53,530 bases of DNA from Planctomycetaceae bacterium (GCA_021297815.1 JAJTGK010000008.1:1-53530); one strand, 5' to 3'. Counted from the first letter of the stretch, positions 41,392 to 50,592 are shown. Program-made: numbers and translations. Notes: generated by a model not told the origin, from the sequence alone.

Positions 41392-42672
41392 CCCGCGCGC
41401 CGCATGGCGGCGCAGGTCGACCACGGGCGGGCCCGCGTCGATCGCCGAATAGCCCTGATGGACCCGCGGCCCGTCCGCATGCACCGAAATCCGCTGGAAA
41501 TCGACCAGGCGGTGCATGTGCCGTTCCTCGAGGCGGCTGCGCACGCCGAAAGTCGCGAAGTACTCGCCCGCAAGCAGCGTCATGCGGAAGGGGATGCGCA
41601 CGGTCGCCTCGTCGAGCGCATCGACCGACAGCGCGTCGCCCTGCGGCGGATGGAAGAGGCCCGCCAGCGTCACGCCCGTCTCGTTTCGGAAGTGGAATCC
41701 GATCGTCACGCCTTCGGCCGCACGGTCGAAGCGCACGCGCAACTCCGCGACATACTCGCCGCCAAGGCGCATCGCGCGCACCGTTCGGCCTTGCGCGTCC
41801 GCGAAGCGCACCGACAGGATCGTGGCTCCGTCCGCGGGGTATTCCTGAGGGTCAGGCGCGTCGCCGACCTCCTCGCCCGCCTCGACGGGCGACACGCGCC
41901 CCTCGACTTCCGCTGGTTCCGCGGCGCCTGTACCCGCGAACAGCAGCGCGTGGTACCGCCGCATCACCTCGCGCGGCGCGCCCTCGCAATCGATGCGCCC
42001 GCCCTCGAGCAGCACCGCGCGGTTGCACAGTTCGATCACCGTGTTCTGCTGGTGCGACACGAACAGCACCGTGCTTCCCGAGCGCTGGATCTCCTCGATG
42101 CGCGCGTGGCACTTGCGTGCGAACGCCGCGTCGCCCACCGCGAGGATCTCGTCGACGACGAGGATCTCGGGGTCGCCCGACACCGCCACCGCGAAGGCGA
42201 GGCGTGCGAACATGCCGCTCGAATAGGTCGACACGGGGTCGTCGATCGCGTCGCCGATCTCGGCGAAATCGACGATCGCAGGCATGCGCCGCCGCATCTC
42301 GCGCTCGTCGAGCCCGAGCAGCGTCGCGTTCAGCTCCACATTCTCACGCCCCGTGAACTCGGGGTGGAAACCCGCGCCGAGCGCGAGCAGCGGCGCCACG
42401 CGCCCACGCACCGCGACCGTTCCCTCGCTCGGCTGCATGATGCCGCTCAGGATGCGCAGCAGCGTCGACTTGCCGCTGCCGTTGCGCCCCACGATGCCGA
42501 GCGTCTCGCCGCGCATCACATCGAGGTCGATGCCCGCAAGCACCGCGTGCTGACGGCAGTGCCCCGCGCGTCCGCCGCTCAGCCAGCGACGCACGCGGTC
42601 GCTCGGCCGCGCGAAGGTGCGGAAGGTCTTGCCGACGCCGCGCAGCGAGATGACAGGCTGCTCAGGCGACAT
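41389..42672 (-). CDS. wzt: Polysaccharide export ABC transporter ATPase (Wzt) with C-terminal carbohydrate-binding domain
   Basis: 427 residues. The ATPase half has Walker A GRNGSGKST (62-70), the signature YSSGM (150-154) typical of Wzt, and Walker B ILVVDE (170-175). The second half (about 265-427) is a beta-rich Wzt-C-like domain, including LRVRFDRAAEGVTIGFHF and LLAGEYFATFGVRSR. In E. coli O9a this domain recognises the capped end of the chain before export. It overlaps the permease gene by 11 bases. The methyltransferase and sulfotransferase genes follow directly, which fits a cap-recognition model. Confidence 0.9.
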   Translation of the reverse strand: MSPEQPVISLRGVGKTFRTFARPSDRVRRWLSGGRAGHCRQHAVLAGIDLDVMRGETLGIVGRNGSGKSTLLRILSGIMQPSEGTVAVRGRVAPLLALGAGFHPEFTGRENVELNATLLGLDEREMRRRMPAIVDFAEIGDAIDDPVSTYSSGMFARLAFAVAVSGDPEILVVDEILAVGDAAFARKCHARIEEIQRSGSTVLFVSHQQNTVIELCNRAVLLEGGRIDCEGAPREVMRRYHALLFAGTGAAEPAEVEGRVSPVEAGEEVGDAPDPQEYPADGATILSVRFADAQGRTVRAMRLGGEYVAELRVRFDRAAEGVTIGFHFRNETGVTLAGLFHPPQGDALSVDALDEATVRIPFRMTLLAGEYFATFGVRSRLEERHMHRLVDFQRISVHADGPRVHQGYSAIDAGPPVVDLRRHAARG

Positions 42673-43471
42673 CGGCGAACCCCGGCCGTACGCGGCTGAA
42701 GAAGAGGTACCCCGCGAGCATCGCGACGAGCGCCGCCGCCACGCAGAGGAGCAGGGGCCCCCACGCGGGCGCCGTGCCCGCGAACAGCGCGCTGCGCGCC
42801 GCGTCGACGAGCGTCGTGGTCGGATTCAGCGCCACGAGCGGCTTCATGCGGTCGGGCACGGCGTCGAGCGCGAAGAAGGTCGTGCTCGTGAAGAGCAGCG
42901 CCGTGCACACGATGCCCACCGTCTGCGCGAGATCCCGCACGAACACGCCCGCGCCCGCGAGAAACCACGCCGCCCCGAGCGCGAACATCGCCGCGGGCAC
43001 GAAGACGAGCGGCAGCCACAGCGCGCCAAGCGGGGGCAGCCCCACGAACACCATCGAGAACGCCAGCAGCACCACCGTGCCCACCGCCGCGTTGAAGAGC
43101 GCCGCCACCAGCGAGACGACAGGCAGGATCTCGAGCGGGAACACGATCTGCTTCACATAGGTCGCGTTGTTCCGCACAAGCGACGGCGCCGCGCTCACCG
43201 TCTCCGCGAACACCTGGAACAGCACGAGCCCCACGAAGAGGACGAGCGCGAACGGCGCGCCGTCGCCTGCGCCCTCGCCCGACGGAATGCGCGAGCGCAT
43301 CACCGTGCCGAACGCGAAGCTGTAGATCGCGAGCGTCGCGAGCGGCGCCGCCAGCGCCCAGAGCGGGCCGAGCATCGATCCGCGGTATCGCGCGGCGATC
43401 TCGCGCCGTGCCAGGCGCGCGATCAACCGACGGTGCCTCCAAGGCACGAGGAATGCGTCGAGCGGCCGCAT
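42662..43471 (-). CDS. wzm: Polysaccharide export ABC transporter permease (Wzm)
   Basis: 269 residues, six hydrophobic helices. ABC-2 type: the N-terminus LARREIAARYRGSMLGPLW is the classic amphipathic gate helix of Wzm proteins, and KQIVFPLEILP (about 125-135) and ALNPTTTLVDAARSALF are family features. With Wzt it forms the channel for the finished polysaccharide. TATCCT lies six bases before the ATG. It is the first gene of the four-gene minus operon. Confidence 0.9.
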   Translation of the reverse strand: MRPLDAFLVPWRHRRLIARLARREIAARYRGSMLGPLWALAAPLATLAIYSFAFGTVMRSRIPSGEGAGDGAPFALVLFVGLVLFQVFAETVSAAPSLVRNNATYVKQIVFPLEILPVVSLVAALFNAAVGTVVLLAFSMVFVGLPPLGALWLPLVFVPAAMFALGAAWFLAGAGVFVRDLAQTVGIVCTALLFTSTTFFALDAVPDRMKPLVALNPTTTLVDAARSALFAGTAPAWGPLLLCVAAALVAMLAGYLFFSRVRPGFADVA

Positions 43472-43477
43472 GGCCGC

Positions 43478-43483
43478 AGGATA
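43478..43483 (-). promoter_or_regulatory. Leaderless-type -10 box of wzm
   Basis: TATCCT on the minus strand, six bases before the ATG at 43471, between the stop of the VCBS gene and the wzm start. Confidence 0.45.
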
Positions 43484-43508
43484 TCAGCGTCGCACGCGCC
43501 TGCCGCCG

Positions 43509-45056
43509 TCACGGCACCGCGACGATCCAGGCGGTCTGCGCGTTGCGCACGAAGCCACCCGACATGCGCTGCAGCCCGTCCATGCGCCACGCGTTCACAT
43601 CGCCCGTGGCCGAGTTGCGCCACACGATGTCGTACTTGCCGTCGCCGTCGAGGTCGCGCAGCGCATCGATGCGCCACGCCGCGCCGATGCCAGGGTGCAC
43701 CACGCTGCCTTCGGTGCGAGTCAGGCCGTCCATGCGCCATGCCGCGACCATGCCGGTGAAGACCTGCCGCCACACGATGTCGTCGCGCCCGTCCGCATCG
43801 AGGTCGGCGATGCCGCCGACCTGCCACGCAGGCGACACGGGGCCAGGCGTGTTCGCGATCACCGCATCCTGCGCGATGTCGAACCCGTTCAGGATCCAGC
43901 CGCGCATCGTGCCGCCCGCGCTGCGCCACACGATGTCGCTGCGTCCGTCGCCGTCGAGATCGCCGAGCCCCTCGGCGGTCAGGCCGCTCGAGTTTCCAAC
44001 CGAGCCTTCCGCGATCGTGAGCACGCCCTCCATGAGCAGCGCCTTGACATCGCCGTTCACCGAGTCGCGCAGCACGATGTCGCCGCGCCCGTCGCCCGAG
44101 ATGTCGCCGATGCCGACCACGCGCATGTTGGAACCCACGGTCCCCGCGATCGCGGCGGTCTGCACCACCTCGAGGCCCGAGGTCAGCCACGCGACCAGCC
44201 GGCTGTTCGCCGCGTCGCGCCACACGATGTCGGTGGAGCCGTTCGCGTCGAGATCGCCGATTCCCTCGCAGAGGTAGCCCGTGGGCACATCGTTCGGGAG
44301 CACCGTTCCCTGCTTGCGCGTCATGCCTTCCATCAGCCATGCCGCGACCTTGCGAGACTGCTCGTTGACGAACACGATGTCGCTCACGCCGTCGCCGTCG
44401 AGGCGGTCGGGGAAGTACGGCGTCATCGTGCCCGATGGATACGGAAACTGGCGCGTCGCCGCGCCGAAGTCCACCAGCCCGTCGTTCGAGTACCCGACCG
44501 TCATCGAGAAGCCGAGCATCAGCCCAGGGGTGTACTGTTCCGCGGTCACCGTGAACTGCCCGAGCTTCACGCGCAGGTCGGACCCCGCAAGTCCAAAGCC
44601 GTTCGTCGGCGGCATGTTGTACCAACCCGCCGTCCCCGAGATCTCGCTCGCGCCCGTGAAGTTCGAGTCGACGAAGTCAGGGTCGAGCATCGTGCCGTTC
44701 GTCAGATCGCCCTGCTCTGCGCCGATCGTCACATAGGTGTCGTAGAGCCACTCGGGTCCTGGGGGAAGGAACGGCAGCGGCACGAAGCTCGGGGGAATCG
44801 CGCCATCAAGCGAGGCCTGGTGGAAGGTCGCCTTCCACTCCGACACGGGGCCCGTGCTCATCGACGCGTTCACATTGAACACATTGAGCAGCCGGTCCGT
44901 CGGGTCGTCGAACACCGCGTACACCTCGACCACATGGAAGGTGTTGTCGTCGGTCTCGACCACATAGCTGATCGATGCGAGCCCAGTGAAGTCCGCGGTC
45001 GCGCTCGTCGCGACGAGCGTGGCGGCGGCAGTGGCAATGAGCGGAATCCGAACCAT
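43509..45056 (-). CDS. Secreted six-blade VCBS protein with unique N-terminal domain
   Basis: 515 residues from ATG 45056, which gives a clean signal peptide (about 1-22); an ATG nine codons earlier is less likely. A domain of about 190 residues follows that I do not recognise (PEP-CTERM-like beta sandwich character: NTFHVVEVYAVF, FGLAGSDLRVKLGQF). Then come six VCBS/FG-GAP-like blades of about 50 residues, each with the calcium-binding pattern D-D-G-x-D-I-V-W and ending in a WxxxG-type strand. The sixth ends in GDVNAW and GGFVRNAQTAW. The blades match those of the three neighbours position by position. It is a surface or extracellular protein of unknown ligand. An inverted repeat lies upstream. 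Confidence 0.82.
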   Translation of the reverse strand: MVRIPLIATAAATLVATSATADFTGLASISYVVETDDNTFHVVEVYAVFDDPTDRLLNVFNVNASMSTGPVSEWKATFHQASLDGAIPPSFVPLPFLPPGPEWLYDTYVTIGAEQGDLTNGTMLDPDFVDSNFTGASEISGTAGWYNMPPTNGFGLAGSDLRVKLGQFTVTAEQYTPGLMLGFSMTVGYSNDGLVDFGAATRQFPYPSGTMTPYFPDRLDGDGVSDIVFVNEQSRKVAAWLMEGMTRKQGTVLPNDVPTGYLCEGIGDLDANGSTDIVWRDAANSRLVAWLTSGLEVVQTAAIAGTVGSNMRVVGIGDISGDGRGDIVLRDSVNGDVKALLMEGVLTIAEGSVGNSSGLTAEGLGDLDGDGRSDIVWRSAGGTMRGWILNGFDIAQDAVIANTPGPVSPAWQVGGIADLDADGRDDIVWRQVFTGMVAAWRMDGLTRTEGSVVHPGIGAAWRIDALRDLDGDGKYDIVWRNSATGDVNAWRMDGLQRMSGGFVRNAQTAWIVAVP

Positions 45057-45124
45057 GGTGTCGTGCCTCGTGGCGCGGGACATGCGCCGCGGGTCGGATC
45101 GACACCGTGGGGTGGTTGCTTTAT

Positions 45125-45157
45125 GCGATGCGCAGGAATTGCAGCGGTGCGCATCGC
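45125..45157. promoter_or_regulatory. 10-bp inverted repeat upstream of a VCBS gene (possible operator)
   Basis: GCGATGCGCA (45125-45134) and TGCGCATCGC (45148-45157) form a perfect inverted repeat with a 13-base spacer, centre-to-centre about two helix turns. It lies 68-101 bases before the ATG at 45056. Could be an operator or a hairpin. Confidence 0.35.
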
Positions 45158-45184
45158 TCTGTGCGGTTGGCTCTGGTTATCTCG

Positions 45185-45221
45185 CCAAAGAAACGGGCGC
45201 GCGCGGAACACCGCGCGCGCC
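45185..45221 (-). terminator. Intrinsic terminator after the FG-GAP protein gene
   Basis: A perfect 12-bp stem (45194-45205 with 45210-45221) closes AACA. On the minus strand it is followed by CGTTTCTTT. Confidence 0.75.
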
Positions 45222-45244
45222 CGAGTTCGCCGTGCTATTCGCGA

Positions 45245-47956
45245 TCAATTCGCCAGAATCGAGACCTCGGCCAGGGTTCCGTCGGCGCGCACGATCTCGA
45301 CCTTCCAGACAGGCCCGACATCCTCATCCTGGAGCTCGACCGAATGCGGGTTCGTCCCGAGGTTCGCGCTCAGCGCCTGGTTCACCGCGCTCGTCACGGT
45401 TCTGGTCACTTGGCCGAGCACGGAGATGGCGTCCGCGTAGTCATCGAACTGATCGGCCGTGGGCGTCCACGAGGTCGAGTACACGACCGAGAGGTTCGAG
45501 GTGCGCACCACGACCAGCTTGAACTGGCTCGTCGCGGAGTTCCACTGGAGCACCTGCACATAGGTGACGCCGCCCTCGAGTTCGACCTCCGCCTCGAGAA
45601 TCGGCAGGCTGCTCGCCGCCAAGGCGGCGTTCACCGAGTTGTTGAACACCGTGCCCGACACGGTCTCGTTGCCGCCGCCACCACCACCGCCTGACCCGCT
45701 GTTGTCATCGTCGGCATCGCTGCCGCCGTGGTCGTCATTCCAGTCGTCGCCGTTGCTGTCGTCGCCGTTGTCGTCGTCGCCGTTGCCGTCCCAGCCATGG
45801 TCGTCGTTGTAGTCGTCGTCATTGAGGCACGACCAGCTGAACGCCACATTGCGCACGAACCCGCCCTCGACCTTCGTGAAGTCGAGGATGCGCCATGCGT
45901 TCACATCGCCAGTTTGCATGTTGCGCCAGACGAGGTCGTCGGTGCCATCGGCGTCGAGATCGGTTGCCGCCTCGACGCGCCACGCCAGCGGGATGAAGGA
46001 GCTCATCACGATGCCCTGCTGTCGGACCGACGACTGCATGCGCCACCCCGACAGCGCGCCCGTCGTGATATTGCGCCAGAGGATGTCCTTGTCGCCATCG
46101 CCGTCGAAATCGCCGGTCGAAACGACGCGCCAGTCGGGAAGCACCGCGCCCACGCCCGAGATGGCGGCGTCGCTGGCAAGCGACACGCCGTTCAGGAACC
46201 ACGCGCGCACCGCGCCCGAAGCCTCGCGCCAGAGAAGATCCGAGCGGCCGTCGCCGTCGAGATCGCCTGTACCGAGGAACTCGAGGCCGACGGCAACGCC
46301 AATGGTGCCGCCGCTCGTCTTCGTGTGCCCGTCCATGATCCACGCGTTGACCTGGTTGGTCAGCGCATTACGCAGGATGACATCGGCCTTGCCGTCGCCC
46401 GACACATCGGTCAGCGCCACGAAGCGCCAGTCCCACACGATCGGTGCCGAGATCGAGCGGTCGTCGGTCACCGTGAGGCCGTTGAGCCGGCGGATGCGGA
46501 ACGCGCCCGACGACTTCTCGCGGTACAGCGCGCACGAACGCCCGTCGCCGTAGAAGTCGCCCATGTTCTGGAACTCAACCGTCGAGCCCAGGCTCGAGCC
46601 GCACAGTCCCGAACCACCCGCGTCACGCACGAGGCCATTCATCGACCACGCCGAGAGGCCGCCGGTCGCAGGGTTGAACCAGAAGATGTCGCCACGCCCG
46701 TTGTCGTCGAGCGACCCCACGACATAGTCGAGCTTGAAGTGATAGACCGCGCCGCGGAACTGCGCACCGTTCGCCGTATCGGGCGCGCCGACCATGACGC
46801 GTTCGCCCGCGAGCGACACCGCGCCGCCAAACGAGCCTGCCGCCGCTCCCGAACTCGCGGCGATCTTCGCGCCCTGCTGCCAGGCGCCGCTCGCCATTCT
46901 GCGATAGGCATACGCGCTGCCCGCACCCGCGACACCGCGCACGGTGTCCGACGGCGATGCAACGACCACACGGTCATCGTGCGCCGCCAGCGCCAGGCCA
47001 AAGCCATCGCCCGCGGCGCCGTCCGACGCGGCCAGGCGCGCCGCCTGCGGCCAACTCGTGTCCGTGGCGCGCTGGTAGACGAACGCCGCGCCGCTGATCG
47101 ACCCCGAGTTCAGGGCGTTCGGAGCACCGACAAAGGCCCAGTCACCCGCGATCGTGCCCGAAAGCGCGACAGATCGGCCGTAGCCAATCGTGCCCGCCTC
47201 GCCCGCGGTCAGCGCGACGGCTTCCGTCCAAACGCCCGAGGTGCTGCGGAAGAGATACGCCGCGCCCGCTCCCGAGCCCTTCTCCGACGCGCCGACAAGC
47301 GCCCGCGACGAGCGTGTCGCCACCGAGCCGCCGAACTGGTCGCCTGCCACGCCGTTCGACGCGATGAGCTTCGCCTCCTGCGACCACGAGCTGCCGCCCG
47401 TGTTGCGGAAGACATACGCGGCGCCACGGTCGACTCCGCCTGAGACATCGGCGCCAGGCGCGCCGACGACAATCGTGTCGCCCTTCAGCGCGACCGAAGT
47501 GCCGAAGAGGTCGCCAGTCGCGCCATCCGAGGCCGTCAGCTTCGCGATCTGCGGCCAGGCCGACCCGACCTTCAGGAAGACATACACCGCGCCCTGGCTC
47601 GCCACGCTGCCCGTTGCCTCGGGCGCACCGACTGCGATCACATCGCCGTCGAGCGCGACGGCTTCGCCGAACCGGTCGCCCGTCGCCGAATCGCCGCCGA
47701 ACAGCGTCGTGGTCAGCGACCACGAGTTGCTCGAGCCGCGTTCGAAGACCGTCGCAGCACCCGTGTCGCTGTTGAAGCCGTTCGCGCCGACGACGGCGCG
47801 CCCGCTGTCCGATGCCACGCTTCCGCCGAAGTACTGGTTCGGAGACACCGAGAGCGGGCTGAGGAACGCCCGTTCCGACCGCGTGACCGTCTCCTGAGCG
47901 ACGGCTACCGAGGCGATGGCGAGAAGGGCTGTGAGAGCTGCGAACACCTTGGGCAC
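45245..47956 (-). CDS. Secreted FG-GAP/VCBS protein with Asp-rich linker and PepSY-like tail
   Basis: 903 residues from GTG 47956, supported by AGGAG six bases upstream and a signal peptide of about 20 residues (PKVFAALTALLAIASVAVA). Residues about 35-370 are six or seven FG-GAP blades of the integrin type with FG...VAL and GAVYVF repeats. Residues about 375-690 are the shared six-blade module. Residues about 695-745 form an Asp/Asn/Gly-rich linker, probably calcium-binding and flexible. The last 145 residues contain two PepSY-like repeats (ILEAEVELEGGVTYVQVLQW and VELQDEDVGPVWKVEIVRAD). The PepSY reading is inference. Its own terminators lie on both sides. Confidence 0.82.
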   Translation of the reverse strand: MPKVFAALTALLAIASVAVAQETVTRSERAFLSPLSVSPNQYFGGSVASDSGRAVVGANGFNSDTGAATVFERGSSNSWSLTTTLFGGDSATGDRFGEAVALDGDVIAVGAPEATGSVASQGAVYVFLKVGSAWPQIAKLTASDGATGDLFGTSVALKGDTIVVGAPGADVSGGVDRGAAYVFRNTGGSSWSQEAKLIASNGVAGDQFGGSVATRSSRALVGASEKGSGAGAAYLFRSTSGVWTEAVALTAGEAGTIGYGRSVALSGTIAGDWAFVGAPNALNSGSISGAAFVYQRATDTSWPQAARLAASDGAAGDGFGLALAAHDDRVVVASPSDTVRGVAGAGSAYAYRRMASGAWQQGAKIAASSGAAAGSFGGAVSLAGERVMVGAPDTANGAQFRGAVYHFKLDYVVGSLDDNGRGDIFWFNPATGGLSAWSMNGLVRDAGGSGLCGSSLGSTVEFQNMGDFYGDGRSCALYREKSSGAFRIRRLNGLTVTDDRSISAPIVWDWRFVALTDVSGDGKADVILRNALTNQVNAWIMDGHTKTSGGTIGVAVGLEFLGTGDLDGDGRSDLLWREASGAVRAWFLNGVSLASDAAISGVGAVLPDWRVVSTGDFDGDGDKDILWRNITTGALSGWRMQSSVRQQGIVMSSFIPLAWRVEAATDLDADGTDDLVWRNMQTGDVNAWRILDFTKVEGGFVRNVAFSWSCLNDDDYNDDHGWDGNGDDDNGDDSNGDDWNDDHGGSDADDDNSGSGGGGGGGNETVSGTVFNNSVNAALAASSLPILEAEVELEGGVTYVQVLQWNSATSQFKLVVVRTSNLSVVYSTSWTPTADQFDDYADAISVLGQVTRTVTSAVNQALSANLGTNPHSVELQDEDVGPVWKVEIVRADGTLAEVSILAN
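45661..45831 (-). repeat. Asp/Asn/Gly-codon low-complexity tract
   Basis: GAC, GAT, AAC and GGC codons repeat in near-register and encode the acidic linker of the FG-GAP protein, followed by a run of about eight glycines. Such tracts often expand or contract. Confidence 0.8.
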
Positions 47957-48010
47957 GAACGACTCCTGGTCTGAGACCGGTGGGAAGGTGATGGAATCCG
48001 CGAACGCGGG

Positions 48011-48042
48011 AAAAAACAAGCCGTCCCCGAGGGGACGGCTTG
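48011..48042 (-). terminator. Intrinsic terminator after the RCC1/VCBS gene
   Basis: AAGCCGTCCCC pairs with GGGGACGGCTT around GA or GAG (about 48018-48042), and on the minus strand GTTTTTT follows. A textbook terminator between two tandem genes. Confidence 0.92.
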
Positions 48043-48072
48043 AGAAACGCGAGATTTGGCGCGATGCGTGGG

Positions 48073-50502
48073 TTACGGGTTCACCACGCGCCACGCCGTG
48101 CTCGACGCCCGCACGAACGCGCCCGAGCGCTTGGTCAGGCCGTTCATGAGCCAGGCGTAGATGTCGCCGTTGCTCGGGCGTCGCCACACGATGTCGCGCT
48201 TGCCGTCGCCGTCGAGGTCGATGATGGCCGAGATGCGGAACCCAAGGCCGATGGTGTCGGTGATCACCCCGCCCGACGACTTCGTCAGGCCGTCCATGAA
48301 CCACGCGTTCACATCGCCCGTGTCGCCGTTGCGCCACACGACATCGGCCTTGCCGTCGCCGTCGAGGTCGCCCACGCCCTCGCAGACGAACGCGTCCGCG
48401 ACGGCCGAAGCACCCGAGATCGCGCCCTGCGACTGGATCGCGAGGCCGTTCATCAGCCAGCCGCTCACCGTGTCGTCGGCGAGCTTCCACAAGAGGTCGG
48501 CGTCGCCGTCGGCATCGAGGTCGCCCGCGCCGAGGAAGGTCACATTCGACGCGGTGCCGATCTCGGCTCCTGTGCGGCGAACCTGTCCCTTCATCAGCCA
48601 CCCGAAGACCTTGCCCGTGCCGCTGCTGCGCCACACGAGGTCGGCGCAGCCGTCGCGATCGAGGTCGACTACAGCGAGCAGGTCGAGCGCGGCCGCGGCC
48701 GTCGTCGACAGCGTCGCGCTCTCGATGACCTCGGTGCCCGCGTTCAGCATCACGCGCACGGCGCCCGTGGCGGTGTTGCGCAGCACGAAGTCGTGGCGCC
48801 CGTCGCCGTCGAGGTCGCCCATGCCCGAGAAGGCGAAGCCGCTCGGCACGAACTCGGTGAAGATCCCGCCCGAAGTGCGGTTCAGGCCTTCCATGAACCA
48901 CACCGACAGGCCTCGCGTCGTCCCGTTGTACCACACGATGTCGCCGTTCCCGTCGCCATCGATGTCGCCCGAGGTCTTCAGCTCGCAGGTGTCGGGAATG
49001 CCGTTGTTGTTGATGTCGGGCACATTGCCCGTCACGATCTCGCACGAGTCGGGGATGTCGTTGTCGTTGCAGTCGGCGCCGTCGTAGCGGTATTCGAACC
49101 GCACCGTCGCCGACGAGGTCGCACACTCGGTCGACGACACGAGCGACGACGGCGTCAGCGTGAACTCCGCGTCACCCTCGACGAGCATCGCGTTGAACAT
49201 CGATGCCGCCATGCGGATCGTCTCCTTCTGGGGCGAAGCCGCGCAGTTCTGCCCGTTCGCCAGGAACAGGTAGTCGATGATCTGCCCGTTGAGCGCGAGC
49301 GTGAGGTACTCGCCAGGCGAGCCCATGTCGGCCTTCACCTCGACCTCGACGATGACCTCGCCGAACGCATCGGGCAGGTCGACATCGCCGACGGTCACGG
49401 TGGAGCCCGCACCGAAGGGGCTCACCGTGCTGCTCGCCACGAACACCTCGCCCGGCTCGCAGCTGTCGAGGCGGCGGTCGCCGTTGCAGTCGAGCGTGAT
49501 GTCGCCCGAGATCTCGACGAGGTCGCTCAGGCCGTCGTCGTCGCAGTCGAGCGCGTAGAGCGCGCCCGCGAAGCCGTTGCCGATCGAGAAGTCCTCGAAG
49601 CGGTAGCCCTCGGGGTCGGCGGGGGCGTCGTCGAGATCGTTCGAGGTGTTGCCCCAGATCACGATCGTGCCGTCCGAGCGGCGCGCGCCCACGGTGAACG
49701 CGTTCGCGCGCACGGAGGTGTAGGTCTGGTCGGTTCCGAGCGCAGGCACGGCCTGCTGGCCGAGCGAGTTGTCGCCCACGACCTCGACGGTGCCGTCCGA
49801 CTTCAGGAACGCCGTGATGTTGGTGCCCGCCGCGACCGCCGACACCACGGTCGAGCCCGACAGCGTCGGCTGCGTCTGCTCGCCCTGCGAGTTGTCGCCC
49901 CAGAACACGATCGTGCCGTCGCCGAGCAGCGCGACCGCGTGGTCAAGGCCGCCCGCGAAGTCCTCGGCGCGGCCCGAGAGGACGGGCGCGCTGCCAGGGC
50001 CCGTGCCGTTCGCACCCCACGCCACGATGTCCCCGTTCAGGTCGCGCGCGAGCGTGAAGTTCGACCCGCATCGGACCATGTCGTAGGGCAGCAGGCTCGA
50101 AGGAACATCGCACTGGCCGTCGTCGTTCGCGCCCACGCAGACGATCTGGCCGTCCGAACGAAGCAGCGCGGTGTGGTCGGCGCCCGCAGCGACCATCGTG
50201 TAGGTCGTCGCACCGCCGAGCGTCGGCGCCGTGGTCTGTCCCTCGGTCGAGCGGCCCCAGCCGCGAATCGAGTTGCCCGGGTAGACGATCACGACCCCGT
50301 GTCGACCACCCATGGCGATGCCGGAGAAGGCCTCCGTGTACGCGGGGTCGACAGGGGTCGCGGCGCCGTCGGCGCTCGCGCCCCAGACGAGAAGCGGAGT
50401 GATGTCGTTCGCGAGCGCGCCCGACGCCACGAAGGTCGCCGCGGCAAGCGCGCCCGAAAGGAGCAGTTCGAAACGGACAGGGCGGTTGGTCTGGTTCATC
50501 AT
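48073..50502 (-). CDS. Secreted protein with RCC1-like propeller and six-blade VCBS module
   Basis: 809 residues; GGAG precedes the ATG pair at 50502. A signal peptide (about 1-31) is followed by six RCC1-like blades (about 45-310), for example HTALLRSDGQIVCVGANDDG and HAVALLGDGTIVFWGDNSQG. Next come calcium-loop segments like thrombospondin type 3 repeats (DCDDDGLSDLVE, DCNGDRRLDSCEPGE and DCNDNDIPDSCE) flanking a beta domain. The C-terminal 330 residues are the shared six-blade module, ending in GAFVRASSTAW. It is a large surface protein with two propellers; the ligand is unknown. It has its own terminator. Confidence 0.85.
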   Translation of the reverse strand: MMNQTNRPVRFELLLSGALAAATFVASGALANDITPLLVWGASADGAATPVDPAYTEAFSGIAMGGRHGVVIVYPGNSIRGWGRSTEGQTTAPTLGGATTYTMVAAGADHTALLRSDGQIVCVGANDDGQCDVPSSLLPYDMVRCGSNFTLARDLNGDIVAWGANGTGPGSAPVLSGRAEDFAGGLDHAVALLGDGTIVFWGDNSQGEQTQPTLSGSTVVSAVAAGTNITAFLKSDGTVEVVGDNSLGQQAVPALGTDQTYTSVRANAFTVGARRSDGTIVIWGNTSNDLDDAPADPEGYRFEDFSIGNGFAGALYALDCDDDGLSDLVEISGDITLDCNGDRRLDSCEPGEVFVASSTVSPFGAGSTVTVGDVDLPDAFGEVIVEVEVKADMGSPGEYLTLALNGQIIDYLFLANGQNCAASPQKETIRMAASMFNAMLVEGDAEFTLTPSSLVSSTECATSSATVRFEYRYDGADCNDNDIPDSCEIVTGNVPDINNNGIPDTCELKTSGDIDGDGNGDIVWYNGTTRGLSVWFMEGLNRTSGGIFTEFVPSGFAFSGMGDLDGDGRHDFVLRNTATGAVRVMLNAGTEVIESATLSTTAAAALDLLAVVDLDRDGCADLVWRSSGTGKVFGWLMKGQVRRTGAEIGTASNVTFLGAGDLDADGDADLLWKLADDTVSGWLMNGLAIQSQGAISGASAVADAFVCEGVGDLDGDGKADVVWRNGDTGDVNAWFMDGLTKSSGGVITDTIGLGFRISAIIDLDGDGKRDIVWRRPSNGDIYAWLMNGLTKRSGAFVRASSTAWRVVNP

Positions 50503-50592
50503 CGAAAGGGTCTCCGGGGCAGTCGCAGGTCCACCGTGCCGCGAACCGCGGCGCAGGGCAGCCCCTTATCAACAAGGCTCGGAAGGGGTTCG

